54,854 nt of DNA. Origin: Amphimedon queenslandica (lineage: Eukaryota; Porifera; Demospongiae; Haplosclerida; Niphatidae). Shown one piece after another: positions 24,957-35,095 of the stretch. Position 1 is the stretch's first letter, and each line of letters opens with the position of its first letter. The notes beneath the pieces are model-generated. The model searched no databases. It was not told the origin of the DNA and saw nothing but the letters and a program-made list of their open reading frames with translations. The stretch lies in the NCBI RefSeq assembly GCF_000090795.2, contig NW_003546247.1:37358-92211 (forward strand), read 5' to 3'. A program made the translations under genes and the position numbers.

Positions 24957-25799
24957 CTATATATTCGTTTGATTACTATATCATTACAATTATTGCCACA
25001 GTAAGTACTTTCTTACCTAATATAAATGAATGCTAGCCAATGCACCTTTTGTTGTGTGCATGCAAGTTCTCATTAACAAAACAACGATTGTTTGCACATT
25101 GGAATGTATTCATGTGGTCTATTAATGTGTATTGCTTGCTGTTGATGATGTTTCTATTTTACTTTGCTTTAAAGGTATTTACAGCTGCAAATGATTTAAT
25201 GATTCTGCAACGAGGTGTAATGTAATACTTTCATAGTATAGTGAATGTCTAAGGCTATTGTTTAATTTGGATTGTGGTAACTAAATTAATTTTTGTGATA
25301 ATAATCATCATCCTAACACTATGTTTTGTTATAGTTCCTTGATGAGTTGTTGTACCACACTGCAAAAGGCACTAGTTACCAGCTGCATGCATGGATGTTT
25401 CACATTGTCATCATCATACCAATGGAATATGTAGTAAGATACATGTAGAATGTTGTGAGATTCCCGTGTTTTATTATTGTGTTATAGATTATAATCCAAC
25501 GCTACAAATCTTTTGATGATTAATATTGATTATCTGATTAACTATGGCCATGGTAAGTATTTGCTTTACTCATTAATATAATTAAGTAATGTATATCACA
25601 TGTATTTGTATTGTGGGAATATTGAAGCTCTAGTATTGAATTGTTTTGTGTTGTTGAACAAACACACTAATTTTAAGCATTGCTATTATAATTTCTGTTT
25701 TGGCTTTACACTTAAAGATATTTCACTTTATTACAGTTTTTATTTTAAAATGTTAACTTTTTACATGTACAGATAAGTCTAATAAAAAATATAGTTCTT

Positions 25800-26239
25800 T
25801 CGGTGTTATTATTCCTCCTGCCCCTGCCTCTTGGCCTGGCTCTCGGAAGTGGTTGTACTTCAGTAAAATGAAATAGAGAGATGATTAATTCGTATCTATA
25901 TAAACTGCAGATCATAGCTTAACATAATCTTACAATGTGTCTATTCAATTGGCGAAGTTGCCATATGACAATTTGTCTCTGCCTTTGCAGGGCAGCAACA
26001 TCTCCAGCTGAATAAAGTGGTGGAGCAGTGGGGGGAAGTGACCGAGGACCACCAGCAAATGGTGGATGACCTCCAGCTACTGGAGGTGGCGGAAGAATTG
26101 TTGGTGGTGGTTGAGGACGAGGAGGACCAGCATCACCTGGTGGTGGTGGTGGTGGCGGGCCTCCAGGAGGTGGTGGTAGTGGTGGGCCTCCTTGAGGTGG
26201 TGGTAAAGAAGGACCTCCATGATGCTCATCATAATCCAT
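25800..26239 (-). CDS. Proline-rich/RG-rich accessory protein, copy A (two exons)
   Basis: Exon 1 is 26239-25934 (102 codons), starting MDYDEHHGGPS, then stretches of PPPPGGPPPP, and ending in a basic-hydrophobic helix-like segment LQRQRQIVIWQLRQLNRHI. The frame then meets a GTAAGA donor at 25933. A 76-bp intron with an AG acceptor leads to exon 2 from 25857, whose best-matching frame encodes LPRARPRGRGRR. Relative to copy B, exon 2 has lost one base, so this copy may be damaged. The gene lies antisense and 3' to the Helitron OTU gene, exactly as in copy B. Function unknown; the RG-rich tail could bind nucleic acid (inference). Confidence 0.65.
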
Positions 26240-26241
26240 AA

Positions 26242-26639
26242 ACTATAAGAAAACATAATGATAGCTCAGTAATATAAGTTTGTAACTGAATTGATTTGCT
26301 GCCTTTTCACAAAAAAACCTGCTGCGGAAAAAGTTTGAGATGTGAGCAGAAAATTGGCAACTGAAGCTGAATGTAAAATTAAATACTCTCATAGAAGGAA
26401 ATAGATCTTAATATTATGATTAATAAATTATGAGCTAGGCTATAGAATTAATGATTCAAAAATTCAAAAATAATGATTGTATGACAACTGTTTTTATAAT
26501 GCAGTAGGCTCTTATTGTTCTTATTTCAAAATTCTTTTCTACTAGTTATGAACTAATAGCTAAGGATATATTTATAATTATCAATAAAAAGGCTAATTTA
26601 TTAATAAAATTTAATAATAAGTAAGGTAACAAGTGAATT
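26242..26639. other. AT-rich upstream region of the proline-rich gene A
   Basis: About 400 bp with no ORF, between the start codon of the proline-rich gene (reverse strand) and a long inverted-repeat element. Copy B has a spacer of comparable size (44943-45421). It presumably contains the promoter. I see no clear TATA box that I would defend. Confidence 0.35.
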
Positions 26640-27343
26640 AAAAATTTCTATTAAATAAAAAAGTAGGGTTGTCAAAAAATAAAAGAAACAAGGGGGTTGA
26701 GTTAAACCGTAATAATAATTAATAGTTCAATTAATAATAATAAACATTAATTAATACAAAAATAATTTATTCATAAAAATTATACAAAAATTTCATACCC
26801 TACTTTGCAGAAAATGATGATAGGCAGACTACAATTTAAATAATAATTATGCCTCTGTACCTTTTCATTGTTCTACTACATTACTATGACATAAATTTTC
26901 TTCATAAATATAAATAAGACTCTTCAGCTAGTATTGCTTCAATAAATTGTTGTCACCACAATTAAAAAATCTCAGGTATGGATAATCATTTTGCCATTGC
27001 ATTCTTATATTTTCGTGATTCAGTAAAATATCAAAAAATAAATATTTATTGTACGTTCTTTTTTTAAAATTGTAATTGGACTCGCCACGCTTGTGTAGGC
27101 TGGATCTAAGCAGTTTGGTTTTCATTCTTTCACTAAAATTTGTCATTCAAAAGGAGCAATAGTCCATAAAATTCTACAAAGTAGGGTTAAAAATTTTTCC
27201 ATTATTTTTGTGAATAAATTGTGTATTAATTAACATTTATATTATTAATTGAACTATTAACTATTATTATGGTTAAACTCAACCCCCATTGTCTCTTTTA
27301 TTTTTTGACAACCCTACTTTTTATGTAATAGAAATTTTTGTAA
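26640..27343. mobile_element. Long-inverted-repeat element, copy A
   Basis: The left arm (about 26640-26810) contains AAAAGTAGGGTTGTCAAAAA, AACAAGGGGGTTGAG and CCCTACTTTGCAG. The right arm (about 27174-27343) is its reverse complement. The interior of about 360 bp includes TTATGCCTCTGTACC and CACTTGTGTAGGCTGG-type sequence, shared with the copy at 44110-44942. No convincing ORF; the frames inside are not conserved. Arms of about 170 bp could fold into a long hairpin. Confidence 0.85.
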
Positions 27344-27622
27344 TTTTTGTAAGTAGCCTATAGCTACAGTACATGTGGAATTCTTCTATGCCATTAGCAA
27401 CTTTATCTTGGGTTCGATTTCCCAATGAAAGAACTAATTTACGACAAGAAACTGTAAATATTAATGTCAAAAGCAAATGCAATGATAATGATAAACAAGA
27501 ATATAACGTACTTAAAGTTCATGACAATTTTTCAATTAGATTTAAATCTGGAGACTCTAGTGGATTATGTTACCAATAAACCCTGTTGTCTTCTAAAAAA
27601 GCGATCTCATCATTAGAAGTAT
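27344..27622 (+). other. Unassigned, 68-codon open frame
   Basis: An open frame at 27373-27579 begins MWNSSMPLATLSWV and ends DSSGLCYQ. I do not recognise it, there is no homologous segment elsewhere in the window, and no splice sites are obvious. It lies between two inverted-repeat elements and may be a fragment of another transposon. Confidence 0.3.
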
Positions 27623-28179
27623 ACAAGTAAATAAAAAACATTAAAAATGGAAAAGTGGTAGGACTAAATGTGGCCATAATTGACAAAAGGGCCCTTATGG
27701 CGGATTTTAAAATTGATCGTTATGATGGAAAATATCAACCTGTGAATGCTTTGTTAGACAATCATTGTTTCTAAAAGTTTCATGGTCACTTTTTGCATCC
27801 TGTGGAGTAATTTTATGATAAATGGAGCTCAGGAAGTTGGATTTCTTAGGCTAGAAAGACAGATTTCACTACCTGCCATAAGGTACCTTTTGTCAATTAT
27901 GGTCACAAATTGTAAAAAAGAAAAGAAACAAGAGGGGACTTGCAAACTGGTGTGATATATAAATCCTACACCACTGCATAAAAAATATTACCCAAAACCA
28001 ATGCAATTATCCACACAGGCTACTACATGTACATGCATGGTAACTATGAAGTGATGTATTTCATGCAGTGCTGTAGGATTTTTATATCACACCAGTTTGC
28101 AAGTCACCTCTTGTTTCTTTACTTTTTTACAATTTAATCCTACTACTTATCCATTTTTAATGTTTTTTATTTACTTGTT
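27623..28179. mobile_element. Foldback element carrying MITE copy 3 in its left arm
   Basis: The left arm begins ACAAGTAAATAAAAAACATT (27623) and the right arm ends with its complement (28179). The arms continue inward through TTGTAAAAAAG, GAAACAAGAGG, GACTTGCAAACTGGTGTGAT and CACTGCA, about 120 bp in total. The left arm is split by MITE copy 3; without that insert the element is about 318 bp. Part of the arm resembles sequence at 32010-32110, so a piece of that locus seems to have been captured and duplicated in inverted orientation. Confidence 0.8.
27669..27907 (+). mobile_element. MITE-239 family, copy 3
   Basis: 239 bp with the family's termini (left TGTGGCCATAATTG, one change). Flanked by AA on each side. 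The intact right arm of the host foldback element shows the unoccupied sequence GGATTAAATTGTAAAAAAG (reverse strand), so the insertion duplicated AA rather than TA. Confidence 0.92.
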
Positions 28180-29550
28180 TCCATTCTATTTTTCTTAAAT
28201 TAATACATTACATTTTGTTATGATTATGTGGTTAGGTTAATCATATTCATGCTAATCACGTGCGCATAAATTAAAATGGCATCAAACCACAAACCCAGGC
28301 GGTGTCTGCAGCAAGATTTTGACTTCTATCTTGTTCTCTCCTCGCTTCTTTATGAATCCACCTTTGTGGTCCTTGACCTTAGCACAAAGAAATGATGTAA
28401 AAGCCAACTTGAGCAGTTCTCTGGTTTAAAAGATTATCGTGGCGATAGAAGTTGAAAGAAGAAAAAGTCTGAAGAATTTTGCAGAAATTTGAATTTTGGC
28501 CTATTCTCCAAAAAAGCTCCTGCTACGTTAGAGTCCACTTTAAAAGTACCAGGAGAATCGCTTAGTGAAGGAGAGTTCATCTAAGCCATTTATAAGGCTT
28601 TGCAACGTAAGATAAAAGAGTCACAAGTGTTTGAAAATCATAAAAACGGCAGCCATCTTGAAAAACCAACCTCAATCCTACATATAGGCTATCGCCTATA
28701 TAATATATAATTAGTCAGTTACAAGATGATGGCCATATGGATAGACATTATGTATAAATGTGAAGAGACTATCTTTTCATTGTGCCATCAAAAATGCAAA
28801 TTGCAGTGCTCCCATGTTTGTGTATACTATAGATAGCAGTGGCTGATCGAGGAAAAATGAAGTATAAGCGTGCAGAAATTAGAAGCCGTATGTATTTGTG
28901 GCACGCAACGCTCGCCAAAAATTTCTGACTACACCCATTTTTTGTGCAAGAAACGCCTTTTTTCAGCGATTGCGTAATGATTAATGAAAAAACACAAAAG
29001 ACATAGCAATTCTTTGGGGGTGTAGTAACTGGAAGGGGTTAATTAGTTGATCCATTTTAGAAAGACCCTTGAGTTTACTGCACATGCTACTATTTATCTT
29101 GATTAAGGCCAAACTAGATACTCTTTACTGTGTCTCAATAGACCTGACTGACCTTTTAATGACCATAAGTTGACTGAAGCTCCTCTCACTTCCACAAGAA
29201 GTGATTTGCAGTGTGAGTGCTATCCGGAGTGTCTTGAAAGAATAGGGAACTGTAAGTTGCTACAGGTCTTAAAAGGGTCTGTTAATTTCTTTAGCAGGTT
29301 GTTTGGAGACTGAGCAGACTCGTCCTTCTATTTCCTTACCCTCTAGCTATATTCTGCAGGCACCAGCAAGGGATATGCCAAGTCATCTTTCTAAACATCT
29401 ACTGCTCTCAAAAGCTCAGACAGTGCAGCACTGTCAGCATGACTACCAGCACATATATTTGGAAGCAGGTACAGGAGTCCACTGACAACATCTTGAGATT
29501 AAAAACAATCTCCAGTTCAGATGTATGTGACAAGATCTCGTTATAATAGC
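28180..29550. other. Unassigned region
   Basis: Contains a possible reading start at 28277 (ATGGCATCAAACCACAAACC) with interrupted frames to about 28690, and an open frame at 29303-29485 without recognisable similarity. It may include 3' flank of the decayed hAT element to its right. I see no inverted ends, RNA gene or regulatory site I can defend. Confidence 0.3.
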
Positions 29551-31200
29551 CTATTCCATAGTAATCTTCTCTGCCGTTAAGAATGGTGGACTGCTACGTT
29601 GTGTTTGGTGTCCAGCAGTTTTAGGTTTAATGATCCCAAAGCAATCTACATTAAGCTGTTTGCCTATTTTGGTAGCCTCAGTGAATAGCTTCTGAATCTC
29701 TGTCTCAGAATTGTGTTGTAGAGACTTTAAGGTTGATATTGTTGTAGTTACACTCTGGTAAGCATACAAAACATCTAATGCTTGCATTTGAAGCTTCATA
29801 GTGAGTTCTTGTAGAAGCTGGAGTGTTTTCAAAAGAATTAAGAGACAGATCAAAAAAGATGACGAGTGTAGCTCTGGAAATGAACACCGTTAGCTTTTCT
29901 AAAAGTGTCATTGTCCCATTCCAGTCAGTAACCACCTCAACATGAAGAGAAGGATGAACAGTTGCTTCTATTGTCCGATTAACTTTTGGAAAAAGCTCAT
30001 GAAAGACAGAATAAGACTGGATAAGTTGAACCAATGGAGTTCTGATAATCTTTTAAGCTTTTTTGCCATTGATAACATGGTTGACTTGCTTGAGTCAATG
30101 ACTTTGTCTAATAGCCTCTGTTTTTCAGTTGACAAACTGAAACACATTGCTATATCTCCTAAAAAAGACTCAGCATCTTTAAATGCTTGAATCCAACAAA
30201 CTGAAAAAGTGGCCAAGTTTAGTCAATGGACTGCATAGTGAAAATAAAGAGCAAGAGGTGCTTGGTGATTTACAATTGCTCTACAGCCTGACCTTGCTCC
30301 TGTCATAATCGAAGGTCCATTGTAGCATTCACCACGCATATTAGTTGCTGAAAGTCAATGGGATTGCAACCAAGTTAGTATTAAATTACACAGCGTCTCG
30401 GCAGTAAATCTTTCTACCTCTGAAATCTAAAAAGACTTCTTCAATTCTGTCTTGAGAAACATATGTCAGTACTATTGACAGTTCCTCCTCATTAGGACAG
30501 TCAGTAACCTCATCAGCAATAACACAATTGTATTTGGCACTCTTGAGTCCATCAAGTATGTCATTCCTAATATTCTCTCATATTACATGTAATATGTCAT
30601 TTTGAATTGATTTAGATGTGTAGGTTGCATTTTTGAAGCCTTTAGCAAGTGATCAGCCAATACAGCATCACTGTTAGCACGAAATTGTGGCTACACTCTG
30701 CAGGCTCTCAGTCAATTTTATTATCTCTGTGGCCACATAATGTTAAACCCTGCATTCCACATGAAATTACTATGTGAAATAGTGACCTCAACACCTTTCT
30801 GTTGTTGACCAAGATCATCTGTTCCTCCAAATTGAGAATTGTATCTATCGATGTTGAAGAACTCTCATAACATTTCAGTCATAGCAAAAAGATGATACTT
30901 GGTTTGAGCATGATTGGTAGCTTTCTTTGACATCTTGGTCCTCATCTTCAATGAAAAGTGACTCAGTGACCTAAAGCAACACCACCAGCAGAATTGCTAC
31001 AATTAAATATGGTGCATGCACGGCAGTATGCTCCATCTGCATGGACTATAATGGAGCCAAGGCAACTATTTCATGCAATCTGGTTGGAATTGTTGAAAAG
31101 ATCCCGATGCAGTGGGCTGTATGAGTGTAAGAAGATGGATTTGTGTCTGGCTCGTTTTTCAAAATTTTAAACATATGACCTCATGAAAGGAGTTTGAGAC
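29551..31200 (-). pseudogene. hAT-family transposase relic with TTF-type zinc finger
   Basis: Conceptual translation on the reverse strand shows family landmarks in the right order. A TTF-type zinc finger, CRACTIFNCSNSAGGVALGH, lies at about 30970-31030. The start of the catalytic RNase H-like fold, NCVIADEVTDCPNEEELSIV, lies at about 30470-30535. Then come MRGECYNGPSIMTGARSG (about 30285-30340), APLALYFHYAVH before LNLATF (about 30215-30270), KRLSELHW (about 30030), and near the C-terminus EIQKLFTEATKIGKQL and AGHQTQRSS (about 29590-29700). Stops and frameshifts break it into at least five pieces, and the usual HC of the HCxxH motif reads HY. It resembles the P52rIPK/ZMYM-like hAT group. Ends and target duplication not identified. 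Confidence 0.85.
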
Positions 31201-32230
31201 TGTCTTACTTAGCTAAAAGCTTAACAATATCACATTCAGACACTTTAATAGGTGGATTGCTTGCCTGTTTAGCTGGTAAACTAGAACCTATAAATTTGTG
31301 TACAATCAGTCATAATTTAAGTATTATACAGTTACGAACTTCAACAAGCATCAAGACCAGTAATGACAACAGAAGGATCAGATAGTTGATCAGTGAAACT
31401 GACTGAAGGATTCCCGAAGATCAGGAGCATCATTGGAGCTAGCCTCAGTAACCTCAGAGCTAACAGGCAAACAAAGACACTGAGAAGCTGATTCTACAGT
31501 CTACACAAACTTTTTTCTGTATAAATCTTTACATTACCTGAAGTTTTGCTCTTCTTAGTAAAGAAATATCAACAAATTATAGAAATAGAACAAGAACTTC
31601 TTTTACCTGGCATTTTACTGACCACAAAAACGCGTTAACATGTGGCAATAGGTGTAACTAATAATTTTTAAAATGAAAATGTTTCTAATTATAAAAAGAA
31701 ATCTAAGAAAACATAAGAAACACAAACAGTTAATCAAGAGCTAGCTCTGGCTTAAGTGGCGTTGTCAGTCAAGGTATATTCTGTTGTATTTTAGACATAC
31801 ATAGCAACTAAATTCCATTTTTTAAGGCTGGCATTATAAAAAAGTGAGAAAGAATGAAATATTAACTGAGGACTAGCAAAAGAGGGGTTCCATGAAACAC
31901 CATAGAACCCCCTGGATCAACCACTGGATACCAATACATGGATCTTTGTCATATGCTTCAAAAATAAAACTTACATTATATCCAGTAAACAAAGAACATT
32001 AAAAGTAGAATTAAATTGAAATGTAAAGAAAGAAGAGGGTACTTGCTAATTGGTGTGGTAAGAAATCCAGCACCACTGCATGAAGAATATTATCCAAAAG
32101 CATTGTCTTTATCCACAAAGACTACTTATGATACTGATTTAAATCTACATGAAGCCATGTCATTCACTCAATACCACTTTCACTTTAAATCGAACCTCAA
32201 GCATTTATTTTTTAGAAAATTGAATAAATA
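31201..32230 (+). other. Unassigned region with a fragment also found in the foldback element
   Basis: 31201-31990 holds no gene I recognise; it may include the 5' part of the hAT relic (an MPGKRSS-like start on the reverse strand near 31613). 32016-32220 reads MKCKERRGYLLIGVVRNPAP on to FHFKSNLKHLFFRKLN and continues into MITE copy 4. Its first 100 bp are similar in DNA to 27915-28020. It could be an exon of an unidentified transposon. No function assigned. Confidence 0.35.
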
Positions 32231-32469
32231 TGTGACCATAATTGACAAAAGGGCCCTTATGGCGGATTTTAAAATTGATAGTTATAATGGAAAATATCAA
32301 CCTGTGAGTGCTTTGTTAGACAATTATTGTTTCTAAAGGTTTCATGGTAACTTTTTGCATCCTGTGGAGTAATTTTATGATAACTGGGGCTCAGGAAGTT
32401 GGATTTCTTAGGCTAGAAAGACAAATTTCACTACCCGCCATAAGGTACCTTTTCTCAAATATGGTCACA
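32231..32469 (+). mobile_element. MITE-239 family, copy 4
   Basis: 239 bp, termini as in the other copies, flanked by TA (32229-32230 and 32470-32471). The interior is nearly identical to copies 1 and 3. It interrupts the open frame that begins at 32016. Confidence 0.93.
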
Positions 32470-33195
32470 TATTAGGAAGTTGATTAAAACATGGCGAACA
32501 CCAGTATAATGTTAAATGGAAATATCATAAGGGGAGAATATAGAGGAAGCTGGGTGATCTAATCTGTTTGGAACGCATTTTAGTTTGAATGCTTCGAATA
32601 TAAGAAAGTGAAAATGAGTTAAAATATTGTGAAATGACAAATGACAACCAAATTTTTGTTGAATGGTAACTACGACCCTGCTGCACTTTAATTAAACTTT
32701 TACATTTTTATTTGTAATAATAGGAATAACCCTGTAAGCAGTCACTTGCTTAAGCTGCCCTGTGACATGCTATACTCAACAGGATTGCTTACTAAATTAA
32801 AGTTTGTTTATGTTCCATTATTCCTTGTCTGTGTACATGCACAGGTATTTAATAGGAAGTATTATAAGTGTGGGAACTTTTCAGTCAGACCTAGTGGGCT
32901 TCATCCTGTGGGCCTTATTGAAATCCTATGTCAGTATTCTGACTTTTACATCTCCATAAATGCTAAAAACTAGTTACCATACCTGTAGAATTGAACAGTA
33001 TGCCTGTTTCTCGGTATCTAAAAGCCTTGTCACATAAGGATTTCGAGCTACTTCGAAACTTGTTCAATGCAAATTATTCGCTTTCATACTCAATTCATAT
33101 TCCACAAACTTCCGAAGTGCCTTTGCTGGTAATTTAGATGCCATTTCAATCAATATCTTATTTAATTAATTATCTGTTAATTTACCGCATCTACG
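32470..33195. other. Unassigned region
   Basis: AT-rich. A 75-codon open frame (32746-32973) is not recognised and has no supporting context. No repeats, RNA genes or inverted ends noticed. Confidence 0.3.
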
Positions 33196-35095
33196 TTGGA
33201 AATGGCTGCGTGGAGTCAAAAAGCAACTTCTGCCCTTTTTAAGTATATGAAAGGAGCTGGACATTGAAAATCAACTTGATGGTGTTCAGAGGAATCGTGT
33301 CATTTATGAAGGTGATAATAAATAATGATGACGATAGTACCAGTAGTAGTGGTCACTTACCTACCAGCAGAGGAATGGTCTGGAGACACTGCCATCTAAA
33401 ATTTGTGCAAAGAACAACACGTGATTGACCCTGACATTTGATTGAGGAGCCAGATCAGTCAAGACAGCTGAAAGAGATGCTTTGCAGCCATAAAGAGTCG
33501 AGGATTGAGTCTCTTGGACATCTCTTGCAGATTTGAGAGCAGCAACTCTTCACAGAGTGCCATAGTATTTACTTTTTATTGATAACGTTTCATTGTAAAC
33601 ACGTTATTACATCATAAGTTTGATTGCGTCACTGTAGTAAGCAGAATAGTAACACTGCACTTAAGCCTTGAGAGAGAAGTCCAGGAGGCATTACAGGCTC
33701 CTTCCTTTCTCTATTTAGTCTTCATACGTCCTCTAATGTCTTAAACAGAGCTCTTTGGTTATGTGACTGCTTTTCCTACACATGGTTCCAGCAATCTCAT
33801 TGGGATGTCAATTTCTCAGGCATGAAGCACACACTTGAGATCGCAGTGTCCCCTGAACTTTCCTGCGCAAGTAGCGAATTAGCGTGGCGAGACTATATCA
33901 GTATTAAATATATTGTAGCTATTGCTAAGTCCTTAAATTTGATGGCTTTTGAGTACACATGGACCCAGTGTAAAACAAAAGTAAAGAATATGACCCAGAG
34001 TTAGACAAAGGTAAAAACAATTTTCTTCTTCATATCTCACTAGTAATAGGTTTGGGATAAAAATCGTGTCACTGGCACCTCTTAAGTCATGCCCATTTTT
34101 TCATGAAATGGACAGCATTTTAGAAACAAGGCAAGCCTCTGCTCCAGTGACTATCAATGGTTCTAATAAAGATAAACAAATCAGTGGCGTAGCCAGGACT
34201 TTTGGAGAGGGGGGCAAGCTGTGCGGCGCGCGAAGCTTGCCACGAAATTTTGCGAGACCACGCCCTTTTGGGGGCGTGGCCACACCTATTTTTCAACATG
34301 GTGGACTTCTTAACCGATCATAGGCAATGTTGAATACCTTTTCAGCCTTATAATGGCATCATAGAAAGACTGCTTTGGCCTTTTCCTTTGATATGTAAGT
34401 TGTAGAACAGCTTTTCCTTCCAACAGCAGCTTATTATTTGATTATTTTTAAATTTTGAGTTTAAAAAAAGGGGGGCAATTGCCCCCCTTGCCCCCCCCTG
34501 GCTACGCCCCTGCAAATGATTGGTTAGTGCTAACAAATTAATTATTAATGTTATTCTGTTACAGCTCCTAATGGAGAGCTACAAAAGCCTTAATCCCCTA
34601 AACCGTTTTATGATAGTAGTACTTCAAATAATAACAATGACATTTGTGAAACAAGTGATGATAAATTAATGCTCCTAAATTAAGTAAATGTGAAGGCTGC
34701 TGAATGCGCATGTTTTCATGTAAATTGTAGGCTTACCAGTAAAAGGCCCATTAACATCCAGGAAATCAACTAATAAAAGTAACTAGGAACAAGAAAATTA
34801 ACTCACAACGATATTACGTGCATAAATAGGTTACAAGCGTAAAGGTAGGGACACATCTCACATTTTGATGAAACCAGCGAAATTAGAAGATGCAGGAAAA
34901 AGAGAGGAGACCTGAGAAAATAAGCAATTGGAGTGTGAGGCTAACATAAGAGAAATAGAGATAAAGCATGAGAAACGTATGTTGATGTTTATGTCTGTAA
35001 TGTAACAAAGCCAGTTGCATCCTTACAATTCAAATTCATATGTCCCAACCCCTGATGTTAGTTTATCTGATTTGGTAAACATTGCGGATTGATCC
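33196..35095 (+). pseudogene. Myb/SANT-like DNA-binding protein relic
   Basis: Pieces in order. MAAWSQKATSALFKYMKGAG begins at about 33203. AIAKSLNLMAFEYTWTQCKT and KVKNMTQS follow at about 33928-34003, then, after a stop where a tyrosine is usual, TKVK. A frame-shifted SCPFFHEMDSILETRQASAP lies at about 34087-34147. The WTQCKTKVKN...YRKVKD core and the CPFFxxLDxIL tail typify Myb/SANT-like proteins, both host and Harbinger-transposon ORFs. After the element at 34182-34512, an acceptor-like TTCTGTTACAG (34555-34565) precedes NGELQKP, and a charged helix (EANIREIEIKHEKRMLMFM) ends near 34990. Several stops show it is dead. About 500 bp between the first two parts is unexplained. Confidence 0.7.
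34182..34512 (+). mobile_element. 331-bp non-autonomous DNA element with 5-bp target duplication
   Basis: The left end is CAGTGGCGTAGCCAGGAC and the right end CCCTGGCTACGCCCCTG. Inner GGGGGGCAA and TTGCCCCCC blocks are also inverted. Flanked by CAAAT on both sides (34177-34181 and 34513-34517). Same class of ends, length and duplication size as 24617-24956, so probably one family or sister families; hAT5-like by inference. The short open frames inside have no support as genes. Confidence 0.9.

Larger units (their letters stand above)
22954..25790 (+). other. Helitron A 3' non-coding region
   Basis: Collinear with copy B 46010-47815: for example GTATGGGAGGTCCATCATCTT near 22987 matches the copy B 3' flank. 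It holds 65-bp tandem repeats (23700-23893) and a diverged direct duplication (about 23930-24610 against 25060-25515). The duplication shares TTAACAAA...TTGTTTGCACATTGG, a TTTACAGCTG motif, TGTACCACACTGCA and ATGGAATATGTAG in the same order. Two transposon insertions are listed separately. No long ORF is seen. Confidence 0.65.
17374..26241 (+). mobile_element. Helitron copy A, 5'-truncated and decayed
   Basis: Extended, collinear similarity to the reverse-strand Helitron at 45.4-54.8 kb: Rep domain, PIF1 helicase, linker, OTU domain, 3' repeats and an antisense proline-rich gene. Similarity begins abruptly at GGACAGCCTACCAAATCAAA (about 17374), matching position about 52647 of copy B, so the N-terminal roughly 2 kb is absent. 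Nested insertions are a tandem hairpin element (18309-19061), a MITE (23446-23684) and a 340-bp element (24617-24956). The true 3' end was not located. I set the right limit at the antisense gene because that gene is shared by both copies. Confidence 0.8.

Noticed and set aside
27400..27430. GGGTTCGATTTCCC, like a tRNA T-arm or a tRNA-derived SINE
   Set aside because: No A box or acceptor stem is found at the right distance upstream.
34101..34536. Open frames within the 331-bp element
   Set aside because: They run through the inverted repeats of a non-autonomous element and have no counterpart in 24617-24956.
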